From Halosimplex amylolyticum (GTDB lineage Archaea > Halobacteriota > Halobacteria > Halobacteriales > Haloarculaceae), in NCBI RefSeq assembly GCF_051414035.1, contig NZ_JBLKNW010000001.1:1860001-1924000 (forward strand): a DNA stretch of 64,000 bases. The letters are read 5' to 3'. Positions 1-8,273 of this stretch are shown here, in pieces (position 1 is the first letter of the stretch; the number at the start of each line of letters is the position of its first letter). Made by a program: the position numbers and the translations under genes. The notes beneath the pieces were generated by a model. The model was given only the letters and a program-made list of their open reading frames with translations. It did not search any database and was not told where the DNA came from.

Positions 1-2
1 AC

Positions 3-524
3 ACGACGCCGGCCGACCTGACGGCCGCCGCGTACCTCTACCCCTTCGCCGACCACGACACGCTCGAACAGGTCGAGTCGCCGTCGATGTCCCCCGAAAC
101 GCTGGACGTGCTCGCCGAGGCCATCCGCAACCGCGAGGTCAGCGGGAGCCACCTCGTCTCGAACGCGGGGTTCATCCGCGACCGCGACGCGCTCGCCCAG
201 GCCGCCCAGCACCTCCTCAACCTGGAAGGGATCACGACCACCGCCGTCTTCGCCATCGCCGACGACACCATCTATCTCGCCGCGCGCTCGAAGGACATCC
301 GGATGAACATCGGCAAGGTCTTAGACGACGCCTTCGGCGAGATGGGCGAAGCGAAGGGCCACTCCACCGACGCCGCCGTCGAGATCCCGCTCGGCATCTT
401 CACCGGCATCGAGACCAACGAAGACAACCGCGAGACGCTCCTCCAGCTCACCGAAGAGGCCGTCCGGAAGAAGCTCTTCGACGCGCTGGGCGTCGAGTCC
501 AGCGGCGAGAGCAACGGCAGTTGA
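3..524 (+). CDS. DHH/DHHA1-family phosphoesterase, C-terminal part
   Basis: The reading frame is open from the left edge, so only the last 173 residues are visible. The end resembles the DHHA1 region of DHH phosphoesterases (NrnA/RecJ-like), with the stretches SGSHLVSNAGFIRD and TIYLAARSKDIRMNIGKVLDDAFG followed by GMGEAKGHSTDAAVEIPLG. A glycine/histidine element like this last one binds substrate in the DHHA1 fold. Such proteins hydrolyse small phosphodiesters such as oligoribonucleotides, pAp or cyclic dinucleotides. The catalytic DHH motifs lie outside the window, so the substrate cannot be inferred. The tail is short and polar (ESSGESNGS). The gene is followed after about 80 bases by the DUF5799 gene on the same strand. 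Confidence 0.75.
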   Translation, partial: TTPADLTAAAYLYPFADHDTLEQVESPSMSPETLDVLAEAIRNREVSGSHLVSNAGFIRDRDALAQAAQHLLNLEGITTTAVFAIADDTIYLAARSKDIRMNIGKVLDDAFGEMGEAKGHSTDAAVEIPLGIFTGIETNEDNRETLLQLTEEAVRKKLFDALGVESSGESNGS

Positions 525-603
525 GACGGCTCGCGGTCCGTTTTCTCGAAGCGACCGTCATGCGAGCGGGAGATACATACAGGAGAGGGTCGAACTCCCA
601 CGC

Positions 604-1056
604 ATGAGCGAACGCGACTGGAGCGACCGGATCGTCGGCGAACGGATGCAGGTCGACCAGGAGTTCTCCGAGAAGGTCGCGGCCTCGAACTTCTCCCGCC
701 AGCAGTGGGGTCTCATCATGACCGCCGTCGAGTTCGAGATCGAAGACCCGGAGGACCCGGAGACGGCACGCCTCGTGGCGAACACGAGCAAGGTCGAGAG
801 CATCGTCCCCGAACTCGAACGAGTCGACCGCGCGGGCGGGATGGCCGCGGGCGGCGGTCGACCGGCCGACGACTCCGGTGGCGGCCTGCTCGACGGCGTC
901 AAGGACGCGCTCGGGCTGGGCGGCGACAGCGGCGGCGTGGACAGGGAGCAACTGGCGGCCGCCGAGGAGATGGCCCAGATGTACGCCGGCGACCTGCAGG
1001 AGAAACTGGAGTCGCGGGGCAAGTGGGAAGAAGTCTGCGTCCTCGCCCAGGAGTAA
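604..1056 (+). CDS. DUF5799 family protein
   Basis: This 150-residue acidic protein resembles the haloarchaeal DUF5799 family, whose function is unknown. The N-terminal half, from MSERDWSDRIVGERMQVDQEF to about residue 75, carries the family-like block NFSRQQWGLIMTAVEFEIEDP. A Gly-rich linker follows (about 80-115), then a helical tail with EEMAQMYAGDLQEKLE. There is no signal peptide or membrane segment, so it is probably cytosolic. The start ATG follows a purine-rich stretch that includes AGGAG about 20 bases upstream. The DUF number is given from memory of the family and should be confirmed by profile search. Confidence 0.7.
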   Translation: MSERDWSDRIVGERMQVDQEFSEKVAASNFSRQQWGLIMTAVEFEIEDPEDPETARLVANTSKVESIVPELERVDRAGGMAAGGGRPADDSGGGLLDGVKDALGLGGDSGGVDREQLAAAEEMAQMYAGDLQEKLESRGKWEEVCVLAQE

Positions 1057-1113
1057 CGCGGGCCGTGGACCGCCGTCTGGGCGGCCCGCAGTCGGCGACG
1101 ACCTCCGGTCGTA

Positions 1114-1250
1114 TCATTCGTTCGTGTACAGCGTCAGTCCTTCCGCCTCGTAGATGTTGATGAGCTCGGTGACGACCTCGTCGTAGGACTCGGCGTCGAC
1201 CCTGAGCGCGTCCAGCCGCTCGTCTCCTCGTCGAGTTCGACTGACGGCAT
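1114..1250 (-). pseudogene. Frameshifted small haloarchaeal gene (ribbon-helix-helix-like)
   Basis: On the minus strand an ATG at 1248-1250 opens MPSVELDEE. After two further bases (AC) the natural continuation ERLDALRVDAESYDEVVTEL, followed by INIYEAEGLTLYTNE and TGA at 1114-1116, is found in another frame. The total of 137 bases is not a multiple of three. The joined product looks like the approximately 45-60 residue haloarchaeal proteins of the DUF7557 type (LDEETxERLDALR...). Either one base is missing, or four if the consensus TxE codons are counted. This is a real frameshift or a base-calling error. Neither half alone gives a sensible protein. The gene is too short and broken to appear as an ordinary ORF. 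Confidence 0.6.
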
Positions 1251-1344
1251 ACGGTCGGCACCGAGACGGCTGAGAAACATACGTTTCCGGGACGGAACGG
1301 GTCCCGGTGGTCTCCGCGTTCGACCAGCGGTGGGCGCCGGCGAT

Positions 1345-2325
1345 TCAGAGGCGGTCGACGACGGCCTCGGTAACCTCGTCCGTCGAGGCGTCGCCGCCGA
1401 GGTCTGGCGTCCGCGGCCCGGAGTCGAGGACGTCCTCGACGGCCTCGCGGACGGCAGTCGCCTCGTCACCGTAGCCCAGGTGGTCCAGCAGCATCGCGGC
1501 CGAGAGGATCATCGCGGAGGGGTTGGCGATACCCTCGCCGGCGATGTCGGGCGCGGAGCCGTGGACCGGCTCGAACAGGGCGTTCTCCTCGCCGACGTTC
1601 GCGCTCGGGAGCAGCCCCAGCCCGCCGACGAGACCGGCGGCCAGGTCAGAGAGCATGTCGCCCGCGAGATTGGGACAGATGACGACACCGTAGTCCTCGG
1701 GGTGCATGACGAGGTGCATCGCGAGCGCGTCCATCAGCGCCGTGTCGTAGTCCACGTCGAAGGAGTCCCCGACTTCCTGCGCGGTTTCGAGGAACAGTCC
1801 GTCGGTCTGTCGCATGACGTTGGCCTTGTGCGCGATGGTCACGTCGTCGAAGCCGTTCTGCTTCGCGTAGCGGAAGCCGAACTCCGCGATCTCCCGGGAG
1901 GCGTCCTCGGTGATCACGCGGGTCAACGTCCGGACGCCGTCGTCGATCTCGGCCTCGATCCCGGAGTAGACGCCCTCGGTGTTCTCCCGGACGAAGACGA
2001 GGTCCGTGTCCGGCTGGACGGCGTCCAGTCCGGGGTACGAGCGGGCGGGGCGGACGTTGGCGAACGAGCCGACGACGTCGCGGAGCGGGAGGATCACGTC
2101 GGCGGCAGTCTCGCCCGCGGCGCCGAACAGCGTCGCGTCGGCGTCGGCGGCGAGGTCGCGCGTCTCCGCGGGCAGTGCCTCGCCCGTCTCCTCTTTCACG
2201 GCGTCGCCCGCCTCGCCCTCGACGAAGTCGAAGTCGACGTCGATGGCCTCGAGCACGTCCACCGCGGCCGGCGTCACTTCCTGTCCGATCCCGTCGCCGG
2301 GGATTACGGCGATCTCGTGAGTCAT
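1345..2325 (-). CDS. leuB: 3-isopropylmalate dehydrogenase
   Basis: At 326 residues it has the usual length for archaeal 3-isopropylmalate/isocitrate-type dehydrogenases. It catalyses NAD-dependent oxidative decarboxylation of 3-isopropylmalate in leucine synthesis. Seen motifs are the N-terminal IPGDGIGQEV, the RENTEGVYSG substrate loop, the metal-binding MDALAMHLVM and NLAGDMLSDLAAGLVGG region, and the HGSAPDIAG nucleotide-binding motif. The RENTEGVYSG form is shared by archaeal IPMDH and homoisocitrate dehydrogenase; the neighbouring leuCD supports LeuB. It points the same way as leuD but is separated from it by a cyclase gene and an opposing membrane-protein gene, so it probably has its own transcript. 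Confidence 0.93.
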   Translation of the reverse strand: MTHEIAVIPGDGIGQEVTPAAVDVLEAIDVDFDFVEGEAGDAVKEETGEALPAETRDLAADADATLFGAAGETAADVILPLRDVVGSFANVRPARSYPGLDAVQPDTDLVFVRENTEGVYSGIEAEIDDGVRTLTRVITEDASREIAEFGFRYAKQNGFDDVTIAHKANVMRQTDGLFLETAQEVGDSFDVDYDTALMDALAMHLVMHPEDYGVVICPNLAGDMLSDLAAGLVGGLGLLPSANVGEENALFEPVHGSAPDIAGEGIANPSAMILSAAMLLDHLGYGDEATAVREAVEDVLDSGPRTPDLGGDASTDEVTEAVVDRL

Positions 2326-2397
2326 GACGGTATCTCCCGCCGGTGCCGAAAAGAGGGTGTCGATGTGCGGCAGGCCGACGCGACGGCAGCCCGCAAC

Positions 2398-3093
2398 CTA
2401 TCGCCGTTCGTCGCCCGCGTACGCTACCGCCCGCACCGGCGAGGCGTCGGCCCCCTCGAACCGGAGGGGATAGGCGTGGAGTTCGAAGCGGTCGGGGAGC
2501 CTGTCGAGGCGGCGGAGGTTCTCGACTATCAGTCGGTCGGCACCGAGCAGCGTCTCGTGGACCGGGAACCCCTCGGGTTCGTCGGCATCGGCGTTCTCGG
2601 TCGGCGTCAGGTCGGGATTGATCGTATCGACGCCGAGGTCGCACTCGCGCTCTGCCAGCCAGGTCGCCGCCTCCGCGGTGAGATACGGGTGGTCGAAGTA
2701 CCGTTCGTCGCCCCAGTGCCGATCCCAGCCTGTGACGGCCACGACCAGATCCACCGCGGCGGGGTCGACAGCGAGTCCCCCGCGGAGCGCGTCGACGCCG
2801 ACCGACTCTCTCGGGTCGAGCGGCCGGAGGTCGACACGGGCGGCCGAGAACCGGAACCGCTCGGGCGAGAACTCGTCGAGTGACGGACCGTCTGTGAGGT
2901 GGGCCGGCGCGTCGACGTGCGTGCCGGCGTGCGAATCCAGGTCGAGACGGGTCGTTCGGTAGCCGTCGGACTCCCTGGTGGCTCGCGGTTCGACGGCGAC
3001 GGGTTCCGTCCCCGGGTAGACCGGCATCCCGGTCGCCAGCGGATGCGAGAGGTCGAGCGGTTGCACACCGCTGGCTTTCCCCGCGGACGGCAT
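2398..3093 (-). CDS. Cyclase / kynurenine formamidase-like metal hydrolase
   Basis: This 231-residue protein belongs to the cyclase family (PF04199 type). The metal-binding motif HAGTHVDAPAH is at about residues 55-65, preceded by DLSHPLATGMPVYPG, the usual N-terminal block. Later VNTINPDLTP-like (DTINPDLTP) and GFPVHETLLGADRLIVENL segments match the second conserved region. Relatives hydrolyse N-formylkynurenine, isatin or other amide/cyclic substrates with bound divalent metal; the substrate here is unknown. No tryptophan-catabolic gene is adjacent. It lies between leuD and leuB, in leuB orientation, with a 72-base gap to leuB. Confidence 0.82.
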   Translation of the reverse strand: MPSAGKASGVQPLDLSHPLATGMPVYPGTEPVAVEPRATRESDGYRTTRLDLDSHAGTHVDAPAHLTDGPSLDEFSPERFRFSAARVDLRPLDPRESVGVDALRGGLAVDPAAVDLVVAVTGWDRHWGDERYFDHPYLTAEAATWLAERECDLGVDTINPDLTPTENADADEPEGFPVHETLLGADRLIVENLRRLDRLPDRFELHAYPLRFEGADASPVRAVAYAGDERR

Positions 3094-3297
3094 AATCCCG
3101 TCGCCCGGCCGTCCCGCCCCGATTCCAGTGGATCCGGTGGCCGAGTACGAGCAGACGAAGATTCAAAAGGCATCGGGCGGCACGCCCGCCGTGATGCACA
3201 CGCGACAGTTCGATCGCACCGACGCCGGGGTCGCTGCTTCCGATCACCCGTTCGCCCAGGGTGTCGTCCGCGAAATGGTCGTCAGGGGAGGTCCGCG

Positions 3298-4176
3298 ATG
3301 GAACGTCTGAGCGAACTCCGGACGCAGGGACCGGTCGCGCTCCGCGCGGCCCGGGTCGTACTCTCGGCGCCGCAGGTGCTCGCGTACCCGGTCGTCGCGG
3401 CCCTGATCGGGCTCGTGATGCCGTTCGTTCTCGGCGGCACCTTGTTCCTGATCGACATCCGACTCGTGTGGCTCGCCGCTCCGGGGTACATCGTCGGTTT
3501 CGGCGCCGTCTACGCCGCCCTGATGGTCGCCTACTGCTACGAACTGGACGCGCTGTTCTCCGGCCGGTCACCGGCCCCGGGATCCGGCCTCCGCAGGGCG
3601 TTCGGACGGGCCAGGATAGTTCTGCTCGGTGGCGTCGCCATCAGCGTCGTAGGGATGCTCGCCGAGTCCGGGTTCGACTCCGTGCCGTTCGGCGAGTGGA
3701 TCGGCGCCACGTCGAGATGGGGAATCAGGGTCGCGAGCGTGTTCGCGTTCCCCGCGATCGCGACCACGGACGGGTCGCTCCGGGAGACCGTCGCCGAGAT
3801 CCAGACGACGGCCGAACGCCAGTGGGGGTCGGCGCTCGTCGCGACGGTCGGGACCAGCGCAATCGGCGTCGTCGTCTTCTGGTCGACGATGATCTCGTCG
3901 ATCGCTCTGGCGATAGCGGCGGCGCTTGGCGTGTTCGCCGTCGAGATCCCGCCGCTCGGCGGATACACCCTCTCGGTCGTCCTGCCGGTCGTCGGGCTGG
4001 TCGTTGCCCTCTCCGTGCAGTTCACCGTCGACGGCGTCGTCAAGACGGCGCTGTACCGATACGCGACCGACGGCGAACTCCCGCCCGCCATCGACGGAGA
4101 CGCCGACGCGCTACTGGCCGGCTCCTCGGACCAGACCTCCGAGGCCGCACGCGATCCTGTTGCAGTCGACGACTGA
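3298..4176 (+). CDS. Polytopic membrane protein of unknown function
   Basis: This is a 292-residue protein with about six hydrophobic segments: VLAYPVVAALIGLVMPFVLGG, APGYIVGFGAVYAALMVAYC, IVLLGGVAISVVGML, a weaker central segment, SSIALAIAAALGVFAV and LSVVLPVVGLVVALSVQF. I chose the ATG at 3298 because a strong ribosome-binding sequence (GGGGAGGT) lies just upstream and the hydrophobic domain follows soon after. The frame is open further upstream only as a GC-rich artefact. It resembles DUF6159-like integral membrane proteins, but I do not recognise a function. It points against the leu genes, so it interrupts the cluster. Confidence 0.75.
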   Translation: MERLSELRTQGPVALRAARVVLSAPQVLAYPVVAALIGLVMPFVLGGTLFLIDIRLVWLAAPGYIVGFGAVYAALMVAYCYELDALFSGRSPAPGSGLRRAFGRARIVLLGGVAISVVGMLAESGFDSVPFGEWIGATSRWGIRVASVFAFPAIATTDGSLRETVAEIQTTAERQWGSALVATVGTSAIGVVVFWSTMISSIALAIAAALGVFAVEIPPLGGYTLSVVLPVVGLVVALSVQFTVDGVVKTALYRYATDGELPPAIDGDADALLAGSSDQTSEAARDPVAVDD

Positions 4177-4247
4177 ACGGGTCGTTCGTACGGAGTTCGA
4201 AGAAGGGACAGTGACGGCGAAGCGGATCCGAGGCGACGGATCGGTGG

Positions 4248-4871
4248 TCAGTCCGCGGACTCGACGTACGGCAGCGACGCGGCGGTCTCGTCGATCGCGT
4301 TCTTGTTGGCCTTCATCAGCGCAGTCGTGTCCCAGTTGCCCTCGACGAGGGCCTCGCGCTGGGCGCGGTCGACGCTGACGTTGATCTCGTTGCCTCCGTA
4401 GGTCACCGTCTCCTCCCGCACGTCGACCTCGATCTCGCCGTCGGGGTTGTCGTCGACCCACTGCTGGAGCGCGTTGATCGTCTCGTGGTCGGCGGTCACC
4501 GTCGGGATACCGAGTGCGAGGCAGTTGCCCGCGAAGATCTCGGCGAAGGACTCGCCGATGATCGCGTCGATGCCCCAGCGCATGAGCGCCTGGGGGGCGT
4601 GTTCGCGCGAGGAGCCGCAGCCGAAGTTGGCGTTGACGACCATGACGTTCGCGTCCTGGAAGCGCTCCTCGTTGAACGGGTGCTCTTTCTGTTCGTCCTC
4701 GTCGTCGAAGCGCAGGTCGAAGAAGGCGAACTCGCCCAGGCCGTCGAAGGTGACGACCTTCATGAACCGCGCCGGGATGATCTGGTCGGTGTCGATGTCG
4801 TTACCGCGGATCGGGATGCCCGTGCCCTCCACGTAGTCGACCGACGGGATGTCCTCGGTGGCGTCGGTCAT
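4248..4871 (-). CDS. leuD: 3-isopropylmalate dehydratase small subunit
   Basis: This 207-residue protein is the swivelling small subunit that combines with LeuC to isomerise 2-isopropylmalate to 3-isopropylmalate. The conserved NFGCGSSREHAP motif, which contacts substrate, is at residues 82-93. GNDIDTDQIIPARF near residue 23 is also diagnostic. The length fits the LeuD family. The start ATG overlaps the leuC stop codon by four bases (ATGA), which indicates translational coupling with leuC. Confidence 0.96.
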   Translation of the reverse strand: MTDATEDIPSVDYVEGTGIPIRGNDIDTDQIIPARFMKVVTFDGLGEFAFFDLRFDDEDEQKEHPFNEERFQDANVMVVNANFGCGSSREHAPQALMRWGIDAIIGESFAEIFAGNCLALGIPTVTADHETINALQQWVDDNPDGEIEVDVREETVTYGGNEINVSVDRAQREALVEGNWDTTALMKANKNAIDETAASLPYVESAD

Positions 4872-6289
4872 GCGACTTGCACCTCCTCCAGGTCGCGCAC
4901 GTCAGAGACCTCGCCGGTGATGGCAGCGGCGGCGACCATTCGCGGGTTCATCAGGACGGTGCGGCCGTCCTTGCTCCCCTGCCGGCCGACGAAGTTCCGG
5001 TTCGACGAGGACGCACAGGCCTCGTCGCCCTCCAGCTGGTCCTCGTTCATCCCGAGGCACATCGAGCAGCCGGCGTTGCGCCAGTCGAAGCCGGCCTCCT
5101 CGAAGACGTCCTTGAGGCCCTCTTCCTCGGCCTGGCGCTGGACGCGCTGACTGCCGGGAACCACCATCGCGCGGACGTCGTCGTCGACCTCGCGGCCCTT
5201 CACGATGCGGGCCGCGCGGCGCAGGTCGGGCAGGCGCGCGTTCGTACACGAGCCCAGGAAGGCGACGTCGATGTCGTAGCCCTCCATGGTCTCACCCGGC
5301 TCGACGCGCATGTGGTCCTGGGCGCGCCGGGCCGTGTCCTGCTTGTCCTCGGCCAGGTCCTCGGGGGCGGGGATCGGGTCGTGGATACCGATGCCCTGCC
5401 CGGGCGTGGTCCCCCACGTGACGACCGGGTCCAGCTCGCTCGCGTCGATGCGGACCACGTCGTCGTACTCGGCGTCCTCGTCGCTGCGGATGGACTCCCA
5501 GTAGGGTTTCAGCTCGTCGAACTTCTCGGGGTGTTCCTGGAAGTAATCGGTCTGCTCCAGCCACTCGTAGGTGGTCTCGTCGGGGTTGACGTACCCCGCG
5601 CGAGCGCCGCCCTCGATGGACATGTTGCAGATGGACATCCGCCCCTCCATGTCGAGGTTCTCGATGGCCTCGCCGGCGTACTCGTAGACGTAGCCGACGC
5701 CGCCCTCGGTCCCCAGTCGGCGGATGATCTCCAGGATTATGTCTTTCGCCTCGACACCCTCACCGAGTTCGCCGTCGACCTGGATCTTGCGGACCTTCTG
5801 TTTCTCCATCGCGATGGTCTGGGTGGCCAGCACGTCGCGGATCTGGCTGGTCCCGATCCCGAACGCGAGCGCGCCGAACGCGCCGTGCGTGGAGGTGTGG
5901 GAGTCGCCGCAGACGATGGTCTTGCCGGGCTGGGTGATCCCCTGCTCCGGGCCGATGACGTGGACGATGCCCTGGTCGCCCGTCGTCGGGTCCGAGAACT
6001 GGATGCCCGCGTCGCGGACGTTCTCCTCCAGTTCGGCCATCATCCGCTCGGCCGCGTCGTCGGCGTACGGCCGGTCCTGGTTCGCCGTCGGGACGATGTG
6101 GTCGACCGTCGCGTGGGTGAGGTCCGGGCGCGCGACCTCGAGGCCGCGCTCCTGGAGCATCCCGAACGCCTGCGGGCTGGTGACCTCGTGGATGAGGTGC
6201 AGTCCGACGAACAGCTGATCCTGCCCGTTCGGGAGCGTCGTTACCTTGTGTCGATCCCAGACCTTGTCGTAGAGAGTTCCCTCGCTCAT
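4868..6289 (-). CDS. leuC: 3-isopropylmalate dehydratase large subunit
   Basis: This 473-residue aconitase-superfamily protein carries the 4Fe-4S cluster of the isomerase. Visible signatures are CGDSHTSTHGAFGALAFGIG, the cluster ligand region FLGSCTNARLPDLR, and GCSMCLGMNEDQL with the two closely spaced cysteine ligands. The length matches bacterial-type LeuC rather than the shorter archaeal homoaconitase-like form. The gene overlaps its neighbours by four bases on both sides (small acidic gene upstream, leuD downstream), so it sits in the middle of a coupled operon. Confidence 0.97.
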   Translation of the reverse strand: MSEGTLYDKVWDRHKVTTLPNGQDQLFVGLHLIHEVTSPQAFGMLQERGLEVARPDLTHATVDHIVPTANQDRPYADDAAERMMAELEENVRDAGIQFSDPTTGDQGIVHVIGPEQGITQPGKTIVCGDSHTSTHGAFGALAFGIGTSQIRDVLATQTIAMEKQKVRKIQVDGELGEGVEAKDIILEIIRRLGTEGGVGYVYEYAGEAIENLDMEGRMSICNMSIEGGARAGYVNPDETTYEWLEQTDYFQEHPEKFDELKPYWESIRSDEDAEYDDVVRIDASELDPVVTWGTTPGQGIGIHDPIPAPEDLAEDKQDTARRAQDHMRVEPGETMEGYDIDVAFLGSCTNARLPDLRRAARIVKGREVDDDVRAMVVPGSQRVQRQAEEEGLKDVFEEAGFDWRNAGCSMCLGMNEDQLEGDEACASSSNRNFVGRQGSKDGRTVLMNPRMVAAAAITGEVSDVRDLEEVQVA

Positions 6290-6576
6290 TCTGAATCTAC
6301 TGGCTCCTCGTTACCCCGCTGGAAGACGCGATTGGCGTCTTCCGCTTCCGCCTCGGGGTGTTCGTGGTCGACGTCTTTCATCGTCTCTTCGTCCTCCGCG
6401 CCCGCGCGACCTCCGTCGGCCGCCACCGCTGGCCCGCGCTGGAAGGCGAAGTCGTCGCCGAACGCCTTCCCGGTGTGGGGGTTGGTGTGGCTGAACTCGC
6501 CCATCGTCGCCTTCGGGGCCGCGTCGCCAACGGTCTCGGTCGTGGTCTCTGTCGCGTGTGTCGTGTCGTCTGTCAT
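6286..6576 (-). CDS. Small acidic protein between ilvC and leuC
   Basis: From ATG at 6574-6576 this encodes 96 residues. It starts with a Thr-rich stretch (MTDDTTHATETTTETVG), then MGEFSHTNPHTGKAFGDDFAFQRGP, an Ala/Gly/Asp linker and EDANRVFQRGNEEPVDSE. Two FQRG elements near residues 46 and 87 form a loose internal repeat. I recognise no domain, cysteine cluster or membrane segment. Its stop overlaps the leuC start (ATGA), and ilvC ends 22 bases upstream, so it is co-translated with pathway enzymes. The tight position suggests a role in branched-chain amino acid synthesis or its control, but that is inference. Confidence 0.8.
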   Translation of the reverse strand: MTDDTTHATETTTETVGDAAPKATMGEFSHTNPHTGKAFGDDFAFQRGPAVAADGGRAGAEDEETMKDVDHEHPEAEAEDANRVFQRGNEEPVDSE

Positions 6577-6598
6577 CTGTCTGATCCGGTCGTTCCTG

Positions 6599-7600
6599 TC
6601 ACTCGTCGGCTTCGTCCCACGCGAACAGGCCGCGCAGGCGCTCGCCGACTTCCTCGATCTGGTGGTTCGCTTCGGCGTCGCGGTACTGCTTGTACGCCGG
6701 TCGGTGCGCCTGGTTCTCGTTGATCCACTCGCGGGCGAACTCGCCGGTCTGGACGCCCTCCAGGATCTCGTCGAACCCGTCGCGGTCGATGATCTCCTCG
6801 CCGCGCGTGAGCCCGCCGTACTCCGCGGTGTCCGAGACGGAGTTCCACATGCCCATGTGGCCGCCCTCGTACATGAGGTCGACAATGAGCTTCAGCTCGT
6901 TCAGACACTCGAAGTAAGCCATCTCGGGGGCGTAGCCCGCGTCGACCAGCGTCTCGAAGCCGGCCTTGACCATCTCGGTGACGCCGCCGCAGAGGACGGC
7001 CTGCTCGCCGAACAGGTCGGTCTCGACCTCTTCCTGGAAGTTCGTCTCGATGACGCCCGCACGGGCGCAACCGATGGCCTGCGCGTAGGCCAGCGCCTCC
7101 TCCCTGGCGGCGCCGGTCGCGTCCTGCTCGATGGCGATGAGGCCCGGCGTCCCCTCGCCGCGCTTGTACGTGCGGCGGACGAGGTGCCCGGGGCTCTTCG
7201 GCGCGACCATCGTCACGTCGACGCCCTCCGGGGGCTCGATCTGGCCGTAGTGGATGTTGAACCCGTGTGCGAACTGCAGCGTGTCGCCCTCGTCGAGGCC
7301 GTCCTTGACGGCCTCGAAGACGGCCGGCTGGACGGTGTCCGGGACGAGCATCACGGTGATGTCCGCCTCGGCGACGGCCTCGTCGGGCACCGCGACGCGA
7401 ATGCCGTCGGCCTCGGCTTCCTGGCGCGAACTCGAATCCTCGCGGAGGCCGACGACCACGTCGACGCCGCTGTCGGCGAGGTTCTGGGCCTGCGCGTGGC
7501 CCTGGCTGCCGTATCCCAGCACGGCCACGGTCTTGTCTTCGATGTACGATTCGTCGGCGTCGCCGTCGTCGTAGACGGGCGTGGTGAATTCGTCAGTCAT
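6599..7600 (-). CDS. ilvC: Ketol-acid reductoisomerase
   Basis: The 333-residue length fits class I KARI. It converts acetolactate or acetohydroxybutyrate to the dihydroxy acid with NAD(P)H and Mg. The Rossmann motif GYGSQGHAQAQNL begins at residue 29. The all-helical C-terminal knotted domain shows the metal ligand region DLFGEQAVLCGG and later ECLNELKLIVDLMYEGG. I use the ATG at 7598-7600 (MTDEFTTPVYDDG), which gives the standard N-terminus; the open frame upstream is in ilvN. It overlaps the end of ilvN by eight bases. Confidence 0.96.
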   Translation of the reverse strand: MTDEFTTPVYDDGDADESYIEDKTVAVLGYGSQGHAQAQNLADSGVDVVVGLREDSSSRQEAEADGIRVAVPDEAVAEADITVMLVPDTVQPAVFEAVKDGLDEGDTLQFAHGFNIHYGQIEPPEGVDVTMVAPKSPGHLVRRTYKRGEGTPGLIAIEQDATGAAREEALAYAQAIGCARAGVIETNFQEEVETDLFGEQAVLCGGVTEMVKAGFETLVDAGYAPEMAYFECLNELKLIVDLMYEGGHMGMWNSVSDTAEYGGLTRGEEIIDRDGFDEILEGVQTGEFAREWINENQAHRPAYKQYRDAEANHQIEEVGERLRGLFAWDEADE

Positions 7601-8249
7601 CTGTAGCTGTCTCCGCAGTCTCGGGGGTGTCTGATACCTTCGTCGTTTTCCGTCGCTCGTCCTCCAGCACGTCCGCACCGCGCTCGACCGCCGCCGCGCC
7701 CGTGCGGACGACTTCCTGCACGTCGAACTGGTCGAACGCCGCGACGGCCGCCTCGATCTTCTGCTGGCTGCCGGTGATCTCCACCGTGATGGCCTCCGGC
7801 GAGGCGTCGACGACGTTCCCGTCGTACATGTCCGCGACCGCGTTCACGTCGTCGGGCTCCTCGCCGCTGACCTTTACGAGGATCAGCTCGCGCTGGACCG
7901 CCTCGGGCTGGAGTTCCTCGACCGAGATGACCGGCACGAGCTTCTTCAGTTGCTTCTTCGCCTGGTCGACGCCCGGTTCGGGCTCCTCGATGACGATGGT
8001 CATCCGCGCGACCTCGTCGTCGTCGGTGGCGCCGACGGTCAGGCTCTCGATGTTGAACTGCCGGCGGCTGAAGAGGCCGGAAACCTCGGCGAGCACGCCC
8101 GGCTCGTGTTTCACCAGCGTCGACAGCACCGCCTTGCGCGGCAGGTGCGTGGCTTCGGCTTCCGGGTCGATGCGAATCCCCTGCGAGTTCCGTCGGCCCT
8201 CCGGCCGCATCCGCTCGTCCGGGTGCGGGCCGTCCATTCCTTGTGTCAT
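7593..8249 (-). CDS. ilvN: Acetolactate synthase small (regulatory) subunit
   Basis: This 218-residue protein has an N-terminal ACT domain at about residues 35-110 (VLSTLVKHEPGVLAEVSGLFSRRQFNIESLTVG), which in this family binds valine and mediates feedback inhibition. A C-terminal ALS-regulatory domain follows (QRELILVKVSGEEPDD to about 190), then a charged tail. It pairs with IlvB, which ends 24 bases upstream, and its 3-prime end overlaps ilvC by eight bases. An alternative start at the internal Met (MDGPHPDE) would remove only four residues. Confidence 0.95.
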   Translation of the reverse strand: MTQGMDGPHPDERMRPEGRRNSQGIRIDPEAEATHLPRKAVLSTLVKHEPGVLAEVSGLFSRRQFNIESLTVGATDDDEVARMTIVIEEPEPGVDQAKKQLKKLVPVISVEELQPEAVQRELILVKVSGEEPDDVNAVADMYDGNVVDASPEAITVEITGSQQKIEAAVAAFDQFDVQEVVRTGAAAVERGADVLEDERRKTTKVSDTPETAETATDD

Positions 8250-8273
8250 TGGTGGTCCTCCGTTGTCGCCATC

